A stretch of 64,000 bases of DNA from an uncultured Alistipes sp. (GTDB taxonomy: Bacteria; Bacteroidota; Bacteroidia; Bacteroidales; Rikenellaceae): positions 34,738-98,737 of the forward strand of contig NZ_CABMQJ010000007.1 of the NCBI RefSeq assembly GCF_902388705.1, given 5' to 3'. The notes beneath the pieces were generated by a model. The model saw only the letters and a program-made list of their open reading frames with translations. It did no database searches and was not told where the DNA came from. Shown in pieces: positions 43,444 through 52,135 of this stretch; within the stretch, counting starts at the first letter, position 1; every line of letters starts with the position of its first letter. The position numbers and the translations under genes were made by a program.

Positions 43444-44172
43444 ATGAAAAGTTCCAAGTACATCGTCATCGCCGTCGCAGCCATCATCTGCGCCGTCATC
43501 GTAGGCCGCGCCTACACCTACAAGTACCGTTCGCAGGACACGATCCTCGTAACCGGACTGGGCGAAACGGAATTCACCTCCGACCTGATTGTCTGGAGCG
43601 GCACGCTCACCGCCGAAGCCCAGAACGTAGCCGCCGGCTATGCGCAAATCGAGGCGAGCAAGGAAAAGGTACAGAAATACCTGACCGAAAAGGGACTGCC
43701 TGCAGAGGCCGTGGTCTTCGAGTTCGTAAACGCCGACAAACAGTTCGCCCCCGTATACAACGCCAACGGCAACTGGGCAGGACAGCGTTTCACGGGATAT
43801 GAGCTGCGCCAGCGCTTCATCGTCGAGTCGAAAGAGGTGGAGAAAGTGGAAACCATCTCACGCGAGATTTCGTCGCTCATCGCACAGGGCGTGTCGATCG
43901 AAGCGTATGCCCCCGACTATTACTACACGAAACTCGACGACGTGAAGATGGGGCTGATCGAAAAAGCCTCGGCCGACGCACGCACGCGGGCCGGAAAAAT
44001 CGCCGAGAATGCCGGCACGAAAATCGGCAGGGTGGCCTCGGCGCGCATGGGCGTATTCCAAATCACGGGCGCCAACTCCAACGAGGAGTTCGCAGCCGGA
44101 GGTTCGTTCAACACCTCGAGCCGCAACAAGAAAGCCCGCATCACGATGCGTATCGAATACCGCATAAAATAA
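43444..44172 (+). CDS. SIMPL (DUF541) domain protein
   Basis: A 242-residue protein with an N-terminal signal anchor (residues about 6-25) and a periplasmic SIMPL domain from about 33. Typical blocks are ILVTGLGETEFTSDLIVW, YAQIEASKEKVQKYLTEKGL, GYELRQRFIVESKEVEKV and the C-terminal KKARITMRIEYRI. Members of this family (also called BP26/OMP28 or YggE) are linked to oxidative stress and form oligomeric rings in Brucella; molecular function is unclear. It begins 28 bases after ychF and ends 8 bases before a lipoprotein gene, so the three are probably co-transcribed. Confidence 0.88.
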   Translation: MKSSKYIVIAVAAIICAVIVGRAYTYKYRSQDTILVTGLGETEFTSDLIVWSGTLTAEAQNVAAGYAQIEASKEKVQKYLTEKGLPAEAVVFEFVNADKQFAPVYNANGNWAGQRFTGYELRQRFIVESKEVEKVETISREISSLIAQGVSIEAYAPDYYYTKLDDVKMGLIEKASADARTRAGKIAENAGTKIGRVASARMGVFQITGANSNEEFAAGGSFNTSSRNKKARITMRIEYRIK

Positions 44173-44180
44173 CCGGACGG

Positions 44181-45161
44181 ATGCGACTACCGACCCTGAT
44201 ATTGGGTATCGGCCTGCTGGCCGCGGGATGTTCGGGCCCGGGCGGACGCCCTGTCACCGAAGAACTGACGCTCGACGAGATAAACGGCCTGCTGAAAAAA
44301 GAGCCGGATTACAACACGACGATTGTCATCGCCGAGTCGTTCCGTGAAAACGCATCGACGCTCGACAAGGCCAAAGCGAACGACCTGACCTACGACCGGC
44401 TGAAAAAATTCCTCGACAGCTACTACAATGCCGACGTCCATTACCGGCTCCAGACCGAAGGGGAGGAAAAATGGCTGGCCGCCGGATACGGTGAAACGTT
44501 CCGGCAGGCCGAAGGGCTTATCGCCCGATGGCAGCAGTTCCTCGACGAGAACAAACCCGACAGCTATGTGAAGGTAGAGCTTACGGGCATCCTGCCCGCA
44601 GAGAGCAGATACGGCACGGCAAGGGTGATGCTCGCCATCACCCCGCTCAAAGGCGCCGTCGACAAGGTGGAAGGTTCGTACGGGCTGTTTCCGCAGAGCC
44701 GGAAAATCCGTTTCAGCAGTTTCGGATCATCCAACAATAACTTCAGCCTGCCGGAGGGTCTGCGTACCCCCGTACAGCACCATACCTGGCTGACATACAG
44801 CATCTGGGATATTAAGGACGGGGACATCCCCTACAACATGTTCCCGGAGCGTCCGGGGCTTCCGCTCAAGGAGCTGCTCGAAAAATACGCGTTCGACTAC
44901 ACGGTCACGAAACTCGTGAAAGGGGGCAAGGAGATCCGGTTCACCGACATCTACGAACGCATTCCCGCGTCCATCCGCAGCTATTGGGAAGCCGGCGAAA
45001 ACGAAAGGGAGGAGCGGACGGAATATTATTACACGCAGATTGTGCGGGAACTCGCCGACCCGGAATTCATCCCGCTTTCGGATTTTCTGGCCGGCTACGA
45101 ACAGGAATACTTCCGCGAACTCGATCCGCTGGCGGCCTGGCTGATGTACGACCGTTACTAA
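44181..45161 (+). CDS. Lipoprotein of unknown function, 326 aa
   Basis: The signal MRLPTLILGIGLLAAGC has a lipobox with Cys17. The mature protein is mixed alpha/beta without a motif I recognise. It has a helical N-terminal half (ELTLDEINGLLKKEPDY; AKANDLTYDRLKKFLDSYYN), a central beta-rich part (DSYVKVELTGIL, KIRFSSFGSSN), and an acidic, aromatic C-terminal helix bundle ending DPLAAWLMYDRY. It is probably periplasmic or outer-membrane anchored. It lies 8 bases after the SIMPL gene and 33 bases before gltX. Nothing in the sequence shows enzyme activity. Confidence 0.75.
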   Translation: MRLPTLILGIGLLAAGCSGPGGRPVTEELTLDEINGLLKKEPDYNTTIVIAESFRENASTLDKAKANDLTYDRLKKFLDSYYNADVHYRLQTEGEEKWLAAGYGETFRQAEGLIARWQQFLDENKPDSYVKVELTGILPAESRYGTARVMLAITPLKGAVDKVEGSYGLFPQSRKIRFSSFGSSNNNFSLPEGLRTPVQHHTWLTYSIWDIKDGDIPYNMFPERPGLPLKELLEKYAFDYTVTKLVKGGKEIRFTDIYERIPASIRSYWEAGENEREERTEYYYTQIVRELADPEFIPLSDFLAGYEQEYFRELDPLAAWLMYDRY

Positions 45162-45194
45162 ACGAAAGCACAAAAACAAAACAGAAATCGAATA

Positions 45195-46736
45195 ATGACA
45201 ATGGAAAGACCCGTAAGAGTGCGCTTTGCGCCGAGCCCCACCGGGCCGCTGCATATCGGCGGCGTCCGCACGGCCCTCTACAACTACCTTTTCGCCCGCA
45301 AGCACGGCGGTACGATGATCCTCCGCATTGAGGACACCGATTCGCAGCGTTTCGTACCGGGCGCCGAAGACTATATCCTCGAATCGCTCAAATGGTGCGG
45401 CATCGAAATCGACGAGGGCGTCGGCGTGGGCGGCCCCCACGCACCCTACCGCCAGAGCGAACGGCGCGAGATTTACCTCAAATACGCCCTGCAGCTCGTC
45501 GAGGCGGGATGGGCCTACTACGCATTCGACACGGCCGAAGAGCTGGACGCCCTGCGCAAAGAGGCCGAGGGCCGCGGCGAGGCGTTCGCCTACAACTACG
45601 CCGTGCGGGAAAAACTGGCGACCTCGCTGACCCTGCCGGCAGAGGAGGTAAGGGCCCGTATCGAGCGCGGCGACCAGTGGGTAATCCGTTTCAGGATGCC
45701 TGAAAACGAAGTCGTCGAAATGAACGACCTGATCCGCGGCCACGTCGAGGTCAATACTTCGACGCTCGACGACAAGGTGCTCTACAAATCGGCCGACGCG
45801 CTGCCCACCTACCACCTCGCCAACATCGTCGACGACCACCTGATGGAGGTATCGCACGTCATCCGCGGCGAGGAGTGGCTGCCGTCGCTGCCGCTGCATT
45901 ACCTGCTGTACCAAGCTTTCGGATGGCAGTCGTCGCAGCCCGCGTTCGCCCACCTGCCGCTGCTGCTCAAACCCACGGGCGGCGGCAAACTCTCGAAGCG
46001 CGACGGCGACAAGATGGGCTTCCCCGTCTTCCCGCTCTTCTGGAAATCCCCGACCACGGGCGAGACCGCGCACGGATACCGCGAGGACGGCTACTTCCCC
46101 GAAGCGTTCATCAACATGCTGGCGCTGCTGGGCTGGAACCCCGGTACCGAGCAGGAGCTGTTCTCGATGCAGGAGCTGATCGACAACTTTTCGCTGGAGC
46201 GCGTTTCCAAGTCGGGCGCACGCTTCCAGCCCGACAAGGCCAAGTGGTTCAACGCCCAGTACATGCACCACAAGAGCGACGCCGAACTGGCTGCGCTCTA
46301 CCAGCCAATCCTGCGCGGGCACGGCATCGAGGTTTCGGACGAAATCGCAGGCCGCGCCGCCGGCATCATGAAAGAACGCGCCACGTTCATCACCGACCTG
46401 TGGGAACTGACCTCATTCTTCTTCGTCGCTCCGACGCAATACGAGGAGAAGCAGACGAAGAAATACTGGAAGGGGCAGAATCCCGCCATCCTGCGCGAAG
46501 TGCGCGAAGTGCTGGCCGCAATCGACGATTTCTCGCTCGAAAATACCGAACGGATTGTCCACGGCTGGATTGAAGAGAAAGGCTACGGCATGGGACAGGT
46601 GATGAATACGCTGCGCCTGGCGCTCGTCGGCGCCGGCAAGGGCCCCGGCATGTACGACGTCACGTCGTTCATCGGCAAGGAGGAAACCCTGCGCCGCATC
46701 GACCATATCCTGGCAACCTTAAAACCCGCAGAATAA
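45195..46736 (+). CDS. gltX: Glutamyl-tRNA synthetase
   Basis: A 513-residue class I synthetase attaching glutamate to tRNA-Glu. The HIGH-type motif is SPTGPLHIGGVRTALYN and the KMSKS-type motif is GKLSKRDGDKMG. RIEDTDSQRF is the usual Glu-recognition block, and the C-terminal anticodon-binding helical domain (about 340-513) is complete. A start at 45201 (MERPVRVRFAPSPTG) is equally possible; both are in frame. It is fourth in the ychF operon, and galM begins at the base after its stop codon. A glutaminyl-tRNA synthetase is encoded separately at 18972. Confidence 0.97.
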   Translation: MTMERPVRVRFAPSPTGPLHIGGVRTALYNYLFARKHGGTMILRIEDTDSQRFVPGAEDYILESLKWCGIEIDEGVGVGGPHAPYRQSERREIYLKYALQLVEAGWAYYAFDTAEELDALRKEAEGRGEAFAYNYAVREKLATSLTLPAEEVRARIERGDQWVIRFRMPENEVVEMNDLIRGHVEVNTSTLDDKVLYKSADALPTYHLANIVDDHLMEVSHVIRGEEWLPSLPLHYLLYQAFGWQSSQPAFAHLPLLLKPTGGGKLSKRDGDKMGFPVFPLFWKSPTTGETAHGYREDGYFPEAFINMLALLGWNPGTEQELFSMQELIDNFSLERVSKSGARFQPDKAKWFNAQYMHHKSDAELAALYQPILRGHGIEVSDEIAGRAAGIMKERATFITDLWELTSFFFVAPTQYEEKQTKKYWKGQNPAILREVREVLAAIDDFSLENTERIVHGWIEEKGYGMGQVMNTLRLALVGAGKGPGMYDVTSFIGKEETLRRIDHILATLKPAE

Positions 46737-47792
46737 ATGGTACAGATCGAACAACACGTATGGGGCATGACGCCCGAGGGAGAGGCCATCATCCTCTACA
46801 CGATGCGCAACGACAAGGGCGCCGAAGTGAAAATCTCGAATTTCGGGGCGGCAATCGTCGCCGCCAGCATGCCCGACCGCGAAGGCCGCATGGCCGACGT
46901 GGTGCTCGGTTACAAACATCCGGAGGGCTATTTCTTCGACGGCGCCGCCTCGGGCAAGAGCGTCGGACGCTGCGCGAACCGCATCGCATCCGGCCGTATG
47001 ACAATCGAAGGCAAGGAGTACTCGCTCGAAGTCAACAACGGCCCCAACCACCTGCACGGAGGCACGAAAAACTTCGCCAACCGCGTCTGGGAAAGCCGCG
47101 TGGAAACCAACCGCGTGGTGATGTCGCTCCTCTCGGAGGACGGCGACCAGAACTACCCCGGCGAACTGAACGTGGAGGCCGTATTCGACTTCGACGACGA
47201 CAATGCGCTCGAAATCACCTACCTCGCCCGGACGGACAAAACCACGGTCGTGAATCTCACCAACCACGTCTATTTCAACCTCGCGGGCGACGGCAGCGGC
47301 TCGATACTCGACCACGAACTGCAGCTGAACAGTTCGCAGGCGCTCGAAATGAACGACAAACAAATCCCCACGGGAAAACGGCTCGACGTCGAAGGCACGC
47401 CGCAGGATTTCCGCTCGTTCCGTGCGTTCCGCCCCGGCATCGATTCGGAGTTCAACCACATCCGCGACTTCAAGGGTTACGACCACCCGTTCATCGTCGA
47501 CGGCTGGCAGCCCGGCATCCTGGGCGAAGTAGGCTGCCTGCGCGAGCAGACCTCGGGCCGCTGCGTGCAAGTCCTCTCGTCGCAGCCCAGCGTGATGATC
47601 TACACGGGCAACTGGCTTGCAGGAGGATGTCCCGAAACCAAGACGGGCGGCCGTTACAACGACTACGACGGCGTGGCCATCGAGTGCCAGAACTACCCCG
47701 ACGCCGTGAACCACCCCGATTTCCCGTCGCCGCTGCTCAAACCCGGCAAAACATACTGCCAGAAAATCGTATTCCGGTTCGGAACCTTCTGA
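46737..47792 (+). CDS. galM: Aldose 1-epimerase (galactose mutarotase)
   Basis: A 351-residue cytosolic mutarotase interconverting alpha and beta anomers of galactose and other aldoses. The beta-sandwich motifs are present: SVGRCANRIASGRM, NNGPNHLHGGTKNFANRVWE (His of the active site), NLTNHVYFNLAG with the second His, FIVDGW and the C-terminal catalytic Glu in GVAIECQNYPDAVNH. No signal peptide. Its ATG follows the gltX stop codon directly (TAA-ATG). Together with the GH97 enzyme at 40029 it fits galactose or glucose use, but it is transcribed with translation genes here. Confidence 0.95.
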   Translation: MVQIEQHVWGMTPEGEAIILYTMRNDKGAEVKISNFGAAIVAASMPDREGRMADVVLGYKHPEGYFFDGAASGKSVGRCANRIASGRMTIEGKEYSLEVNNGPNHLHGGTKNFANRVWESRVETNRVVMSLLSEDGDQNYPGELNVEAVFDFDDDNALEITYLARTDKTTVVNLTNHVYFNLAGDGSGSILDHELQLNSSQALEMNDKQIPTGKRLDVEGTPQDFRSFRAFRPGIDSEFNHIRDFKGYDHPFIVDGWQPGILGEVGCLREQTSGRCVQVLSSQPSVMIYTGNWLAGGCPETKTGGRYNDYDGVAIECQNYPDAVNHPDFPSPLLKPGKTYCQKIVFRFGTF

Positions 47793-47810
47793 CAGAGGCA
47801 TTTACGGAAA

Positions 47811-47842
47811 AAAGGCGGAAAGTTTTGCAACTTTCCGCCTTT
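47811..47842 (+). terminator. Terminator of ychF-galM operon
   Basis: A 14-bp perfect stem (47811-47824 with 47829-47842) has a 4-base loop. The 3' arm ends in T. The -33 box of the next promoter overlaps its loop. Confidence 0.92.
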
Positions 47843-47856
47843 TATTTATACCTTTG
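47824..47856 (+). promoter_or_regulatory. Promoter of thiamine uptake operon
   Basis: TTTG (47824-47827) and TACCTTTG (47849-47856) are separated by 21 bases. Transcription would begin just before the TPP riboswitch. Confidence 0.75.
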
Positions 47857-47869
47857 CGACGAATTTCAT

Positions 47870-47966
47870 AAGGGGTGCTCGCAGTGCGCGGGCTGAGATT
47901 ATACCCATTGAACCGGACACGGGTAATGCCGAGACCGGGACGCATAATCAACACTACATACCCCTT
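47870..47966 (+). ncRNA. TPP riboswitch (THI element)
   Basis: The leader has the complete TPP aptamer pattern: GGGGTGCT near the 5' end, CTGAGA (47893-47898), TACCC, GAACCGGA, then CGGGTAATGCC (47920-47930). The closing P1 stem is AAGGGGT (47870-47876) with ACCCCTT near 47960-47966. It lies between a matching promoter and the TonB receptor gene at 47996. Only about 30 bases separate P1 from the start codon, with no separate terminator hairpin visible, so control is probably at translation start or via P1-linked sequestration (inference). Thiamine pyrophosphate should repress the receptor-transporter pair. Confidence 0.97.
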
Positions 47967-47995
47967 TTCAGTTCTTTAACTTTAAAAGTTTAAAC

Positions 47996-50278
47996 ATGAA
48001 AAGGTTTTTATTACCCATCGCGGTCGTTGCATGCTGCTCCGCCGCAAACACCCGGGCCGAAGCGCATTCCGCAGCCGGGGAAACCATCCGTTCGGAAGAA
48101 ACCGCCGTCACGGGCGAAGCGCGCCCCGAAGACTCGCTGCGCATGTACCGCCTGCAGGAAATCGAGGTGACGGCCACGCGTGCGAATGCGGCCACACCCG
48201 TAGCCTACACCGACCTTTCGCAGACGGAAATCGCCCGCAACAGCTTCGGCCCGGACATCCCGTCCGTACTGGCCCTGACCCCTTCGTTGGTAGCGACCAA
48301 CGAAACGGGCATCGGCATCGGCGGCACCTCGGTACGCCTCCGCGGCTCGGACGCCACGCGCCTGAACGTCACAATCAACGGCGTTTCGATGAACAACCCC
48401 GACTCGCACTCGATGTACTGGTACGACACGCCCGACCTGATTTCGTCCGTGGGTACGATGCAGGTACAGCGCGGCGCAGGCATTTCGACCAACGGCACGG
48501 GCGCATTCGGCGGGGCCGTGAACATGGCCACGGCATCGCTCTCGACCGAGTTCGAAGGTGAAGCGTCGCTCTCCTACGGCTCGTACAACACCAACAAGCA
48601 GGCCGTGCGTATCTCCTCCGGCCTCATGGGCGGCCACTGGGCCGTGGATGCGCGCCTGACGCACATCGGATCGGACGGCTACATCGACCGCGGCTCGACC
48701 GACCTCAAATCCTACATGTTCCAGGGAGCCTATTACAACGGCAACACGATGCTGAAACTGCTTTCGTTCGGCGGCAAGGCCAAGACCTACCTCACCTACA
48801 ACGGCGTCACGAAAGAGGACATGGAACGCTACGGCCGCCGCTACCACGACAGCGGCCAGTACGCCACCTCGGACGGCCCGTTCGTGCTCGCGGACGGCAA
48901 GCACGTCGACTATTACGACGACCAGACGGACAACTACCTGCAAATCAACAACCAGCTGCTCCTCAACCACCGTTTCAACGAACGATGGGCGATGAACGCC
49001 ACGGCGTTCTACACCTACGGCTACGGCTATTACAAACAGTACAAGGACGACGCATGGCTCGCGGGCTATATCAACCTGGACAGCGACGTCGAACAGGCCG
49101 ACCTGATTCGTGAAAAGCTCATGCGCAACCACCTCGGCGGCGTAAACGCCTCGGCAGCTTACTCGGTGCGGAACCTCGATTTGACCTTCGGCGGCTCGTG
49201 GAGTTACTACTCCTGTCCCCACTGGGGCGAGCTGGACTGGGTGGACGGTCTGCAAAAAAGCGACATCCGGGGACGCTGGTACGACAACGACGTCGACAAG
49301 CAGGACGCAAACGTCTTCGTGCGCGCCAACTGGACGGTCGCCCGGGGGTTGCGCCTGTTCGCCGACATGCAATACCGCTATGTGCATTACCAGGCGTGGG
49401 GCGTCAACGACAACTACAACTGGGACACCTCCGCGATGCAGCCCATCGACGTCGATAAGAAATACCATTTCTTCAACCCGCGCGCCGGCATCCACTACAC
49501 GCTCGCCGAGCGCCACAACTTCTACGCATCGTTCGCCGTCGCACAAAAGGAACCGACGCGCAGCGACTTCACCGACCGCTACATGTTTTCCGGCGACGGT
49601 TCGTATCCCTCGTCCGAGAAACTGTACGATTACGAACTGGGTTACAACTATTCGTCGCCCCGATTCAGCGCAGGCGTGAACCTCTACTACATGACGTACA
49701 AAGACCAGCTCATCGCCACGGGCATGGTCAACGACGGCGACGATGCCCTGAACGTCAATGTGCCCGACAGCTACCGCCGGGGCATCGAACTGACGGCTTC
49801 GTGGCGAATCGCCGGGTGGTTCACCGCAAGCGCCAACGCCACGTTCAGCCAAAACAAAATCGAAGACTATGTCGACGGCCTCAAGGACAGCCCCACGTTC
49901 GGGCAGAACCTGGGCGACATGACCATCTCCTACTCGCCCGACGCAATTGTGGGGGCGCTGTTCGATTTCCACTACAAAGGGTTCGAGGCGGTATTCCATA
50001 CACAGTATGTCGGCAGGCAGTATTTCACCAACAACGAAATCGACGCCCTGTCGCTCGACAGTTATTGCGTGACGAACCTGAACCTGGGATACACGCTGCA
50101 TACGCGGTCGGCCAAAAGCGTCCGTTTCGGGCTCGCCGTCTACAACCTCTTCAACTCGGAATACTGCGGCAACGGATACGGCTACTCCTACATGGACAAG
50201 GACAAACGACAGGATGTCGCCCTCTATTTTCCGCAGGCGCCGCTGAACGTGCTAGCCAACGTGACGGTGAAATTCTGA
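47996..50278 (+). CDS. TonB-dependent outer-membrane receptor for thiamine
   Basis: A 760-residue TonB-dependent receptor with a signal peptide (about 1-21). The TonB box region is LQEIEVTATRANAA (near 52-65), and the plug follows with VLALTPSLVATNETGIGIGG, VRLRGSDATRLNVTINGVSM and VQRGAGISTNGTGAFGG. The 22-strand barrel fills the remainder, ending in VLANVTVKF with the terminal Phe. There is no N-terminal carboxypeptidase-like domain and no SusD partner, so it is not a SusC-type glycan receptor. The TPP riboswitch upstream and pnuT downstream assign it to uptake of thiamine or a precursor, as known for OMthi-PnuT loci in Bacteroides. Confidence 0.93.
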   Translation: MKRFLLPIAVVACCSAANTRAEAHSAAGETIRSEETAVTGEARPEDSLRMYRLQEIEVTATRANAATPVAYTDLSQTEIARNSFGPDIPSVLALTPSLVATNETGIGIGGTSVRLRGSDATRLNVTINGVSMNNPDSHSMYWYDTPDLISSVGTMQVQRGAGISTNGTGAFGGAVNMATASLSTEFEGEASLSYGSYNTNKQAVRISSGLMGGHWAVDARLTHIGSDGYIDRGSTDLKSYMFQGAYYNGNTMLKLLSFGGKAKTYLTYNGVTKEDMERYGRRYHDSGQYATSDGPFVLADGKHVDYYDDQTDNYLQINNQLLLNHRFNERWAMNATAFYTYGYGYYKQYKDDAWLAGYINLDSDVEQADLIREKLMRNHLGGVNASAAYSVRNLDLTFGGSWSYYSCPHWGELDWVDGLQKSDIRGRWYDNDVDKQDANVFVRANWTVARGLRLFADMQYRYVHYQAWGVNDNYNWDTSAMQPIDVDKKYHFFNPRAGIHYTLAERHNFYASFAVAQKEPTRSDFTDRYMFSGDGSYPSSEKLYDYELGYNYSSPRFSAGVNLYYMTYKDQLIATGMVNDGDDALNVNVPDSYRRGIELTASWRIAGWFTASANATFSQNKIEDYVDGLKDSPTFGQNLGDMTISYSPDAIVGALFDFHYKGFEAVFHTQYVGRQYFTNNEIDALSLDSYCVTNLNLGYTLHTRSAKSVRFGLAVYNLFNSEYCGNGYGYSYMDKDKRQDVALYFPQAPLNVLANVTVKF

Positions 50279-50282
50279 AACG

Positions 50283-50855
50283 ATGGACTGGAAACTCGCA
50301 CTGCAAATCGCCGGCGTCCTGCTGGGACTGCTCTACCTGTGGCTGGAATACCGGGCCGACATCCGTCTGTGGGTCGTGGGACTCGTCATGCCGCTCGTAC
50401 ACGGTGCACTCTACTACAAGGCCGGGTTATATGCCGACTGCTCCATGCAGCTCTACTACGTGCTGGCAGGGCTTTACGGGTGGCTCGTGTGGCGCAATGC
50501 ACCGCGCAAAAAGACGGCGGCTGCACAAATCGGGCACACGCCCCTGCGGCAGGCGGCAGGGCTAATCGCCGTCTACGCCGCAGCGCATGCGGGTATCTAC
50601 CTACTGCTCACCGGGTTCACGAACAGCACTGTACCGTTCTGGGACGCAATGACCACGGCGGCGAGCATCGTGGCGATGTGGATGCTTTCGCGCAAATACG
50701 TCGAGCAATGGCTCGTATGGCTGGCCGTCGACCTCATAACGGTGGGACTTTACCTTTACAAAGGCATCCCCCTGACCGCAGGATTGTACGCCCTCTATTC
50801 GGCGCTGGCCGTAGCGGGTTATTTCCGCTGGAAAACAAAGATGCGGGAACAATGA
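50283..50855 (+). CDS. pnuT: PnuT-like inner-membrane thiamine transporter (PnuC family)
   Basis: A 190-residue membrane protein of the PnuC family with six or seven hydrophobic spans. The family pattern is clear: IAGVLLGLLYLWLEYRADIR, VGLVMPLVHGALYYKAGLYA, MQLYYVLAGLYGWLVWRN, then DAMTTAASIVAMWMLSRKYV and EQWLVWLAVDLITVGLYLYK. PnuC proteins take up nicotinamide riboside, but TPP-riboswitch-controlled members in Bacteroidota (PnuT) take up thiamine. It starts 4 bases after the receptor gene in the same operon, so the assignment rests on the riboswitch. No thiamine pyrophosphokinase gene is adjacent, unlike some Bacteroides loci. Confidence 0.92.
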   Translation: MDWKLALQIAGVLLGLLYLWLEYRADIRLWVVGLVMPLVHGALYYKAGLYADCSMQLYYVLAGLYGWLVWRNAPRKKTAAAQIGHTPLRQAAGLIAVYAAAHAGIYLLLTGFTNSTVPFWDAMTTAASIVAMWMLSRKYVEQWLVWLAVDLITVGLYLYKGIPLTAGLYALYSALAVAGYFRWKTKMREQ

Positions 50856-50863
50856 CACACGAC

Positions 50864-50890
50864 AAGGGCCGTCCTTCGGGGACGGCCCTT
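50864..50890. terminator. Bidirectional terminator after pnuT
   Basis: AAGGGCCGTCC (50864-50874) pairs with 50880-50890 around a 5-base loop. It separates convergent pnuT and the DUF1080 gene. Confidence 0.85.
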
Positions 50891-50917
50891 TCCTGTAACG
50901 CCCGCACACGGAGCCGG

Positions 50918-51550
50918 CTATTCGACACCGGCAAGGTAGACATTGCGGAACTCGACGGTTCCGCCTTCGCTCTGGAGCGCGATATATCCCGCAGGGTTGG
51001 CCCCGGTGCACTCGTTCTGCAGCACACCGTTGATATAGACGGTGATACGGTCGCCCTGGCACACGATTTCGGCTTCGTTCCACTCGCCTGCGGCCTTTTC
51101 GCAGCCGGCATCGTCGTAACGCGCCTTTATCGGAAATTTCCCCACGGGCTCCACCTCGGCAATCCGTGCACCCCCGAGCATCACGAGATCCCCGGCACGC
51201 CCGGCCATCAGCTGGCATTCAATCGCATCGGGCCAGACCTTGTCCCCCTCCTGCACACGCTGGAAAATACCGCTGTTCGTAGCGTCTCCTATCCACCGCC
51301 ATTCGACGTGAAGCCTGTAATCGCCGTATTGCCGGGCGGTGCGCATGTAACCGAACGGAGTGCCCGTTATGCGGATATTACCGTCCAGGACGCTGAAAAC
51401 CCCTTCGGCGGGGGCATCGCTTTCGCCGTCCGTGACGCACACCCACCCGGTGAGATCCCTGCCATTGAAAAGTTCCGTCCGTGCGCCGCTGCCGCACGAA
51501 ACCAACGCCAGCGCCGCAACCAGCGCCGCAAAAAGAAACCGGATATTCAT
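50918..51550 (-). CDS. DUF1080 (3-keto-disaccharide hydrolase domain) lipoprotein
   Basis: A 210-residue lipoprotein with the signal ending at Cys19 (ALVSCGSG). The rest is a single DUF1080 concanavalin-like domain: ELFNGRDLTGWVCV near the start, NIRITGTPFGYMRTARQY and YRLHVEWRW in the centre, SGIFQRVQEGDKVWPDAIEC with the conserved acidic pair, and ADPAG-like PAGYIALQSEGGTVEFRNVY at the end. Members include hydrolases acting on 3-keto-glycosides; function here is not certain. It lies 35 bases after the YjbR gene on the same strand and converges on pnuT. Confidence 0.9.
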   Translation of the reverse strand: MNIRFLFAALVAALALVSCGSGARTELFNGRDLTGWVCVTDGESDAPAEGVFSVLDGNIRITGTPFGYMRTARQYGDYRLHVEWRWIGDATNSGIFQRVQEGDKVWPDAIECQLMAGRAGDLVMLGGARIAEVEPVGKFPIKARYDDAGCEKAAGEWNEAEIVCQGDRITVYINGVLQNECTGANPAGYIALQSEGGTVEFRNVYLAGVE

Positions 51551-51585
51551 ATTCTAATGTTTTGTAATTGGATTTTCCGTGCGGA

Positions 51586-51969
51586 CTATTCGGGCAGTCC
51601 GTGCTCCCCGACATAGGCGAGAATCTCCTCGCGCAGCGATTTGGGAGAAACGTTCTGCCGCAGTACGAGCATATAGGAGTTGCGTATCTGTTCGCGGATA
51701 AAGGTGTCGGGCAGATCGCCCGTCGTGCGGATACCGTTCCAGTGCCGCTTGTTGAAATGCGACGCCGTGCCGACTTCGTCGTAGCGCTCACGGAGGAGCT
51801 GCGCTTCGTCGGGATCGCATTTCACGGCGACCCAGTCGAAATCGACCATATCGGCGCAGGCATACATCTTACCGCCGATCTTATATACGAGCGTCGTTTC
51901 GTCAAAAGGCGTCGTTTCTTCCGTCAGGGGCAGCGACAGGCAGTAGTCACGAAATGTCAATACATCCAT
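51586..51969 (-). CDS. MmcQ/YjbR family DNA-binding-fold protein
   Basis: The ATG at 51969 (MDVLTFRDYCLSLPLTEETT) is preferred to an upstream in-frame start that would include the promoter region. The 127-residue protein is a YjbR/CyaY-like fold: FDETTLVYKIGGKMYACADM, WVAVKCDPDEAQLLRERYDE, HFNKRHWNGIRTTGDLPDTF and REQIRNSYMLVLRQ. Family members are small and widespread, sometimes called DNA-binding on structural grounds; function is unsettled. A TATCTTTG box on the minus strand at 52069-52076 gives a leader of about 93 nt containing a short hairpin (52041-52055). Confidence 0.88.
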   Translation of the reverse strand: MDVLTFRDYCLSLPLTEETTPFDETTLVYKIGGKMYACADMVDFDWVAVKCDPDEAQLLRERYDEVGTASHFNKRHWNGIRTTGDLPDTFIREQIRNSYMLVLRQNVSPKSLREEILAYVGEHGLPE

Positions 51970-52068
51970 AGTCGGTTGGTTTTGTGTAAAGCTAATGCAT
52001 GCCGGGTACATAGACAAATTTATCAGGTGTGCCGCGGCGCCCCGATACCATCGGGACTTCATTTCCCG

Positions 52069-52076
52069 CAAAGATA
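52069..52076 (-). promoter_or_regulatory. -7 box of YjbR-DUF1080 unit
   Basis: CAAAGATA reads TATCTTTG on the minus strand, about 100 bases before the YjbR start. A perfect 6-bp hairpin CCCGAT/ATCGGG (52041-52046 with 52050-52055) lies in the leader. Confidence 0.45.
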
Positions 52077-52135
52077 TGAATTTTTGGCACACGGATTGCG
52101 TCCCACCGGTAAGTAAAACCAAAATCAAGGAAACA

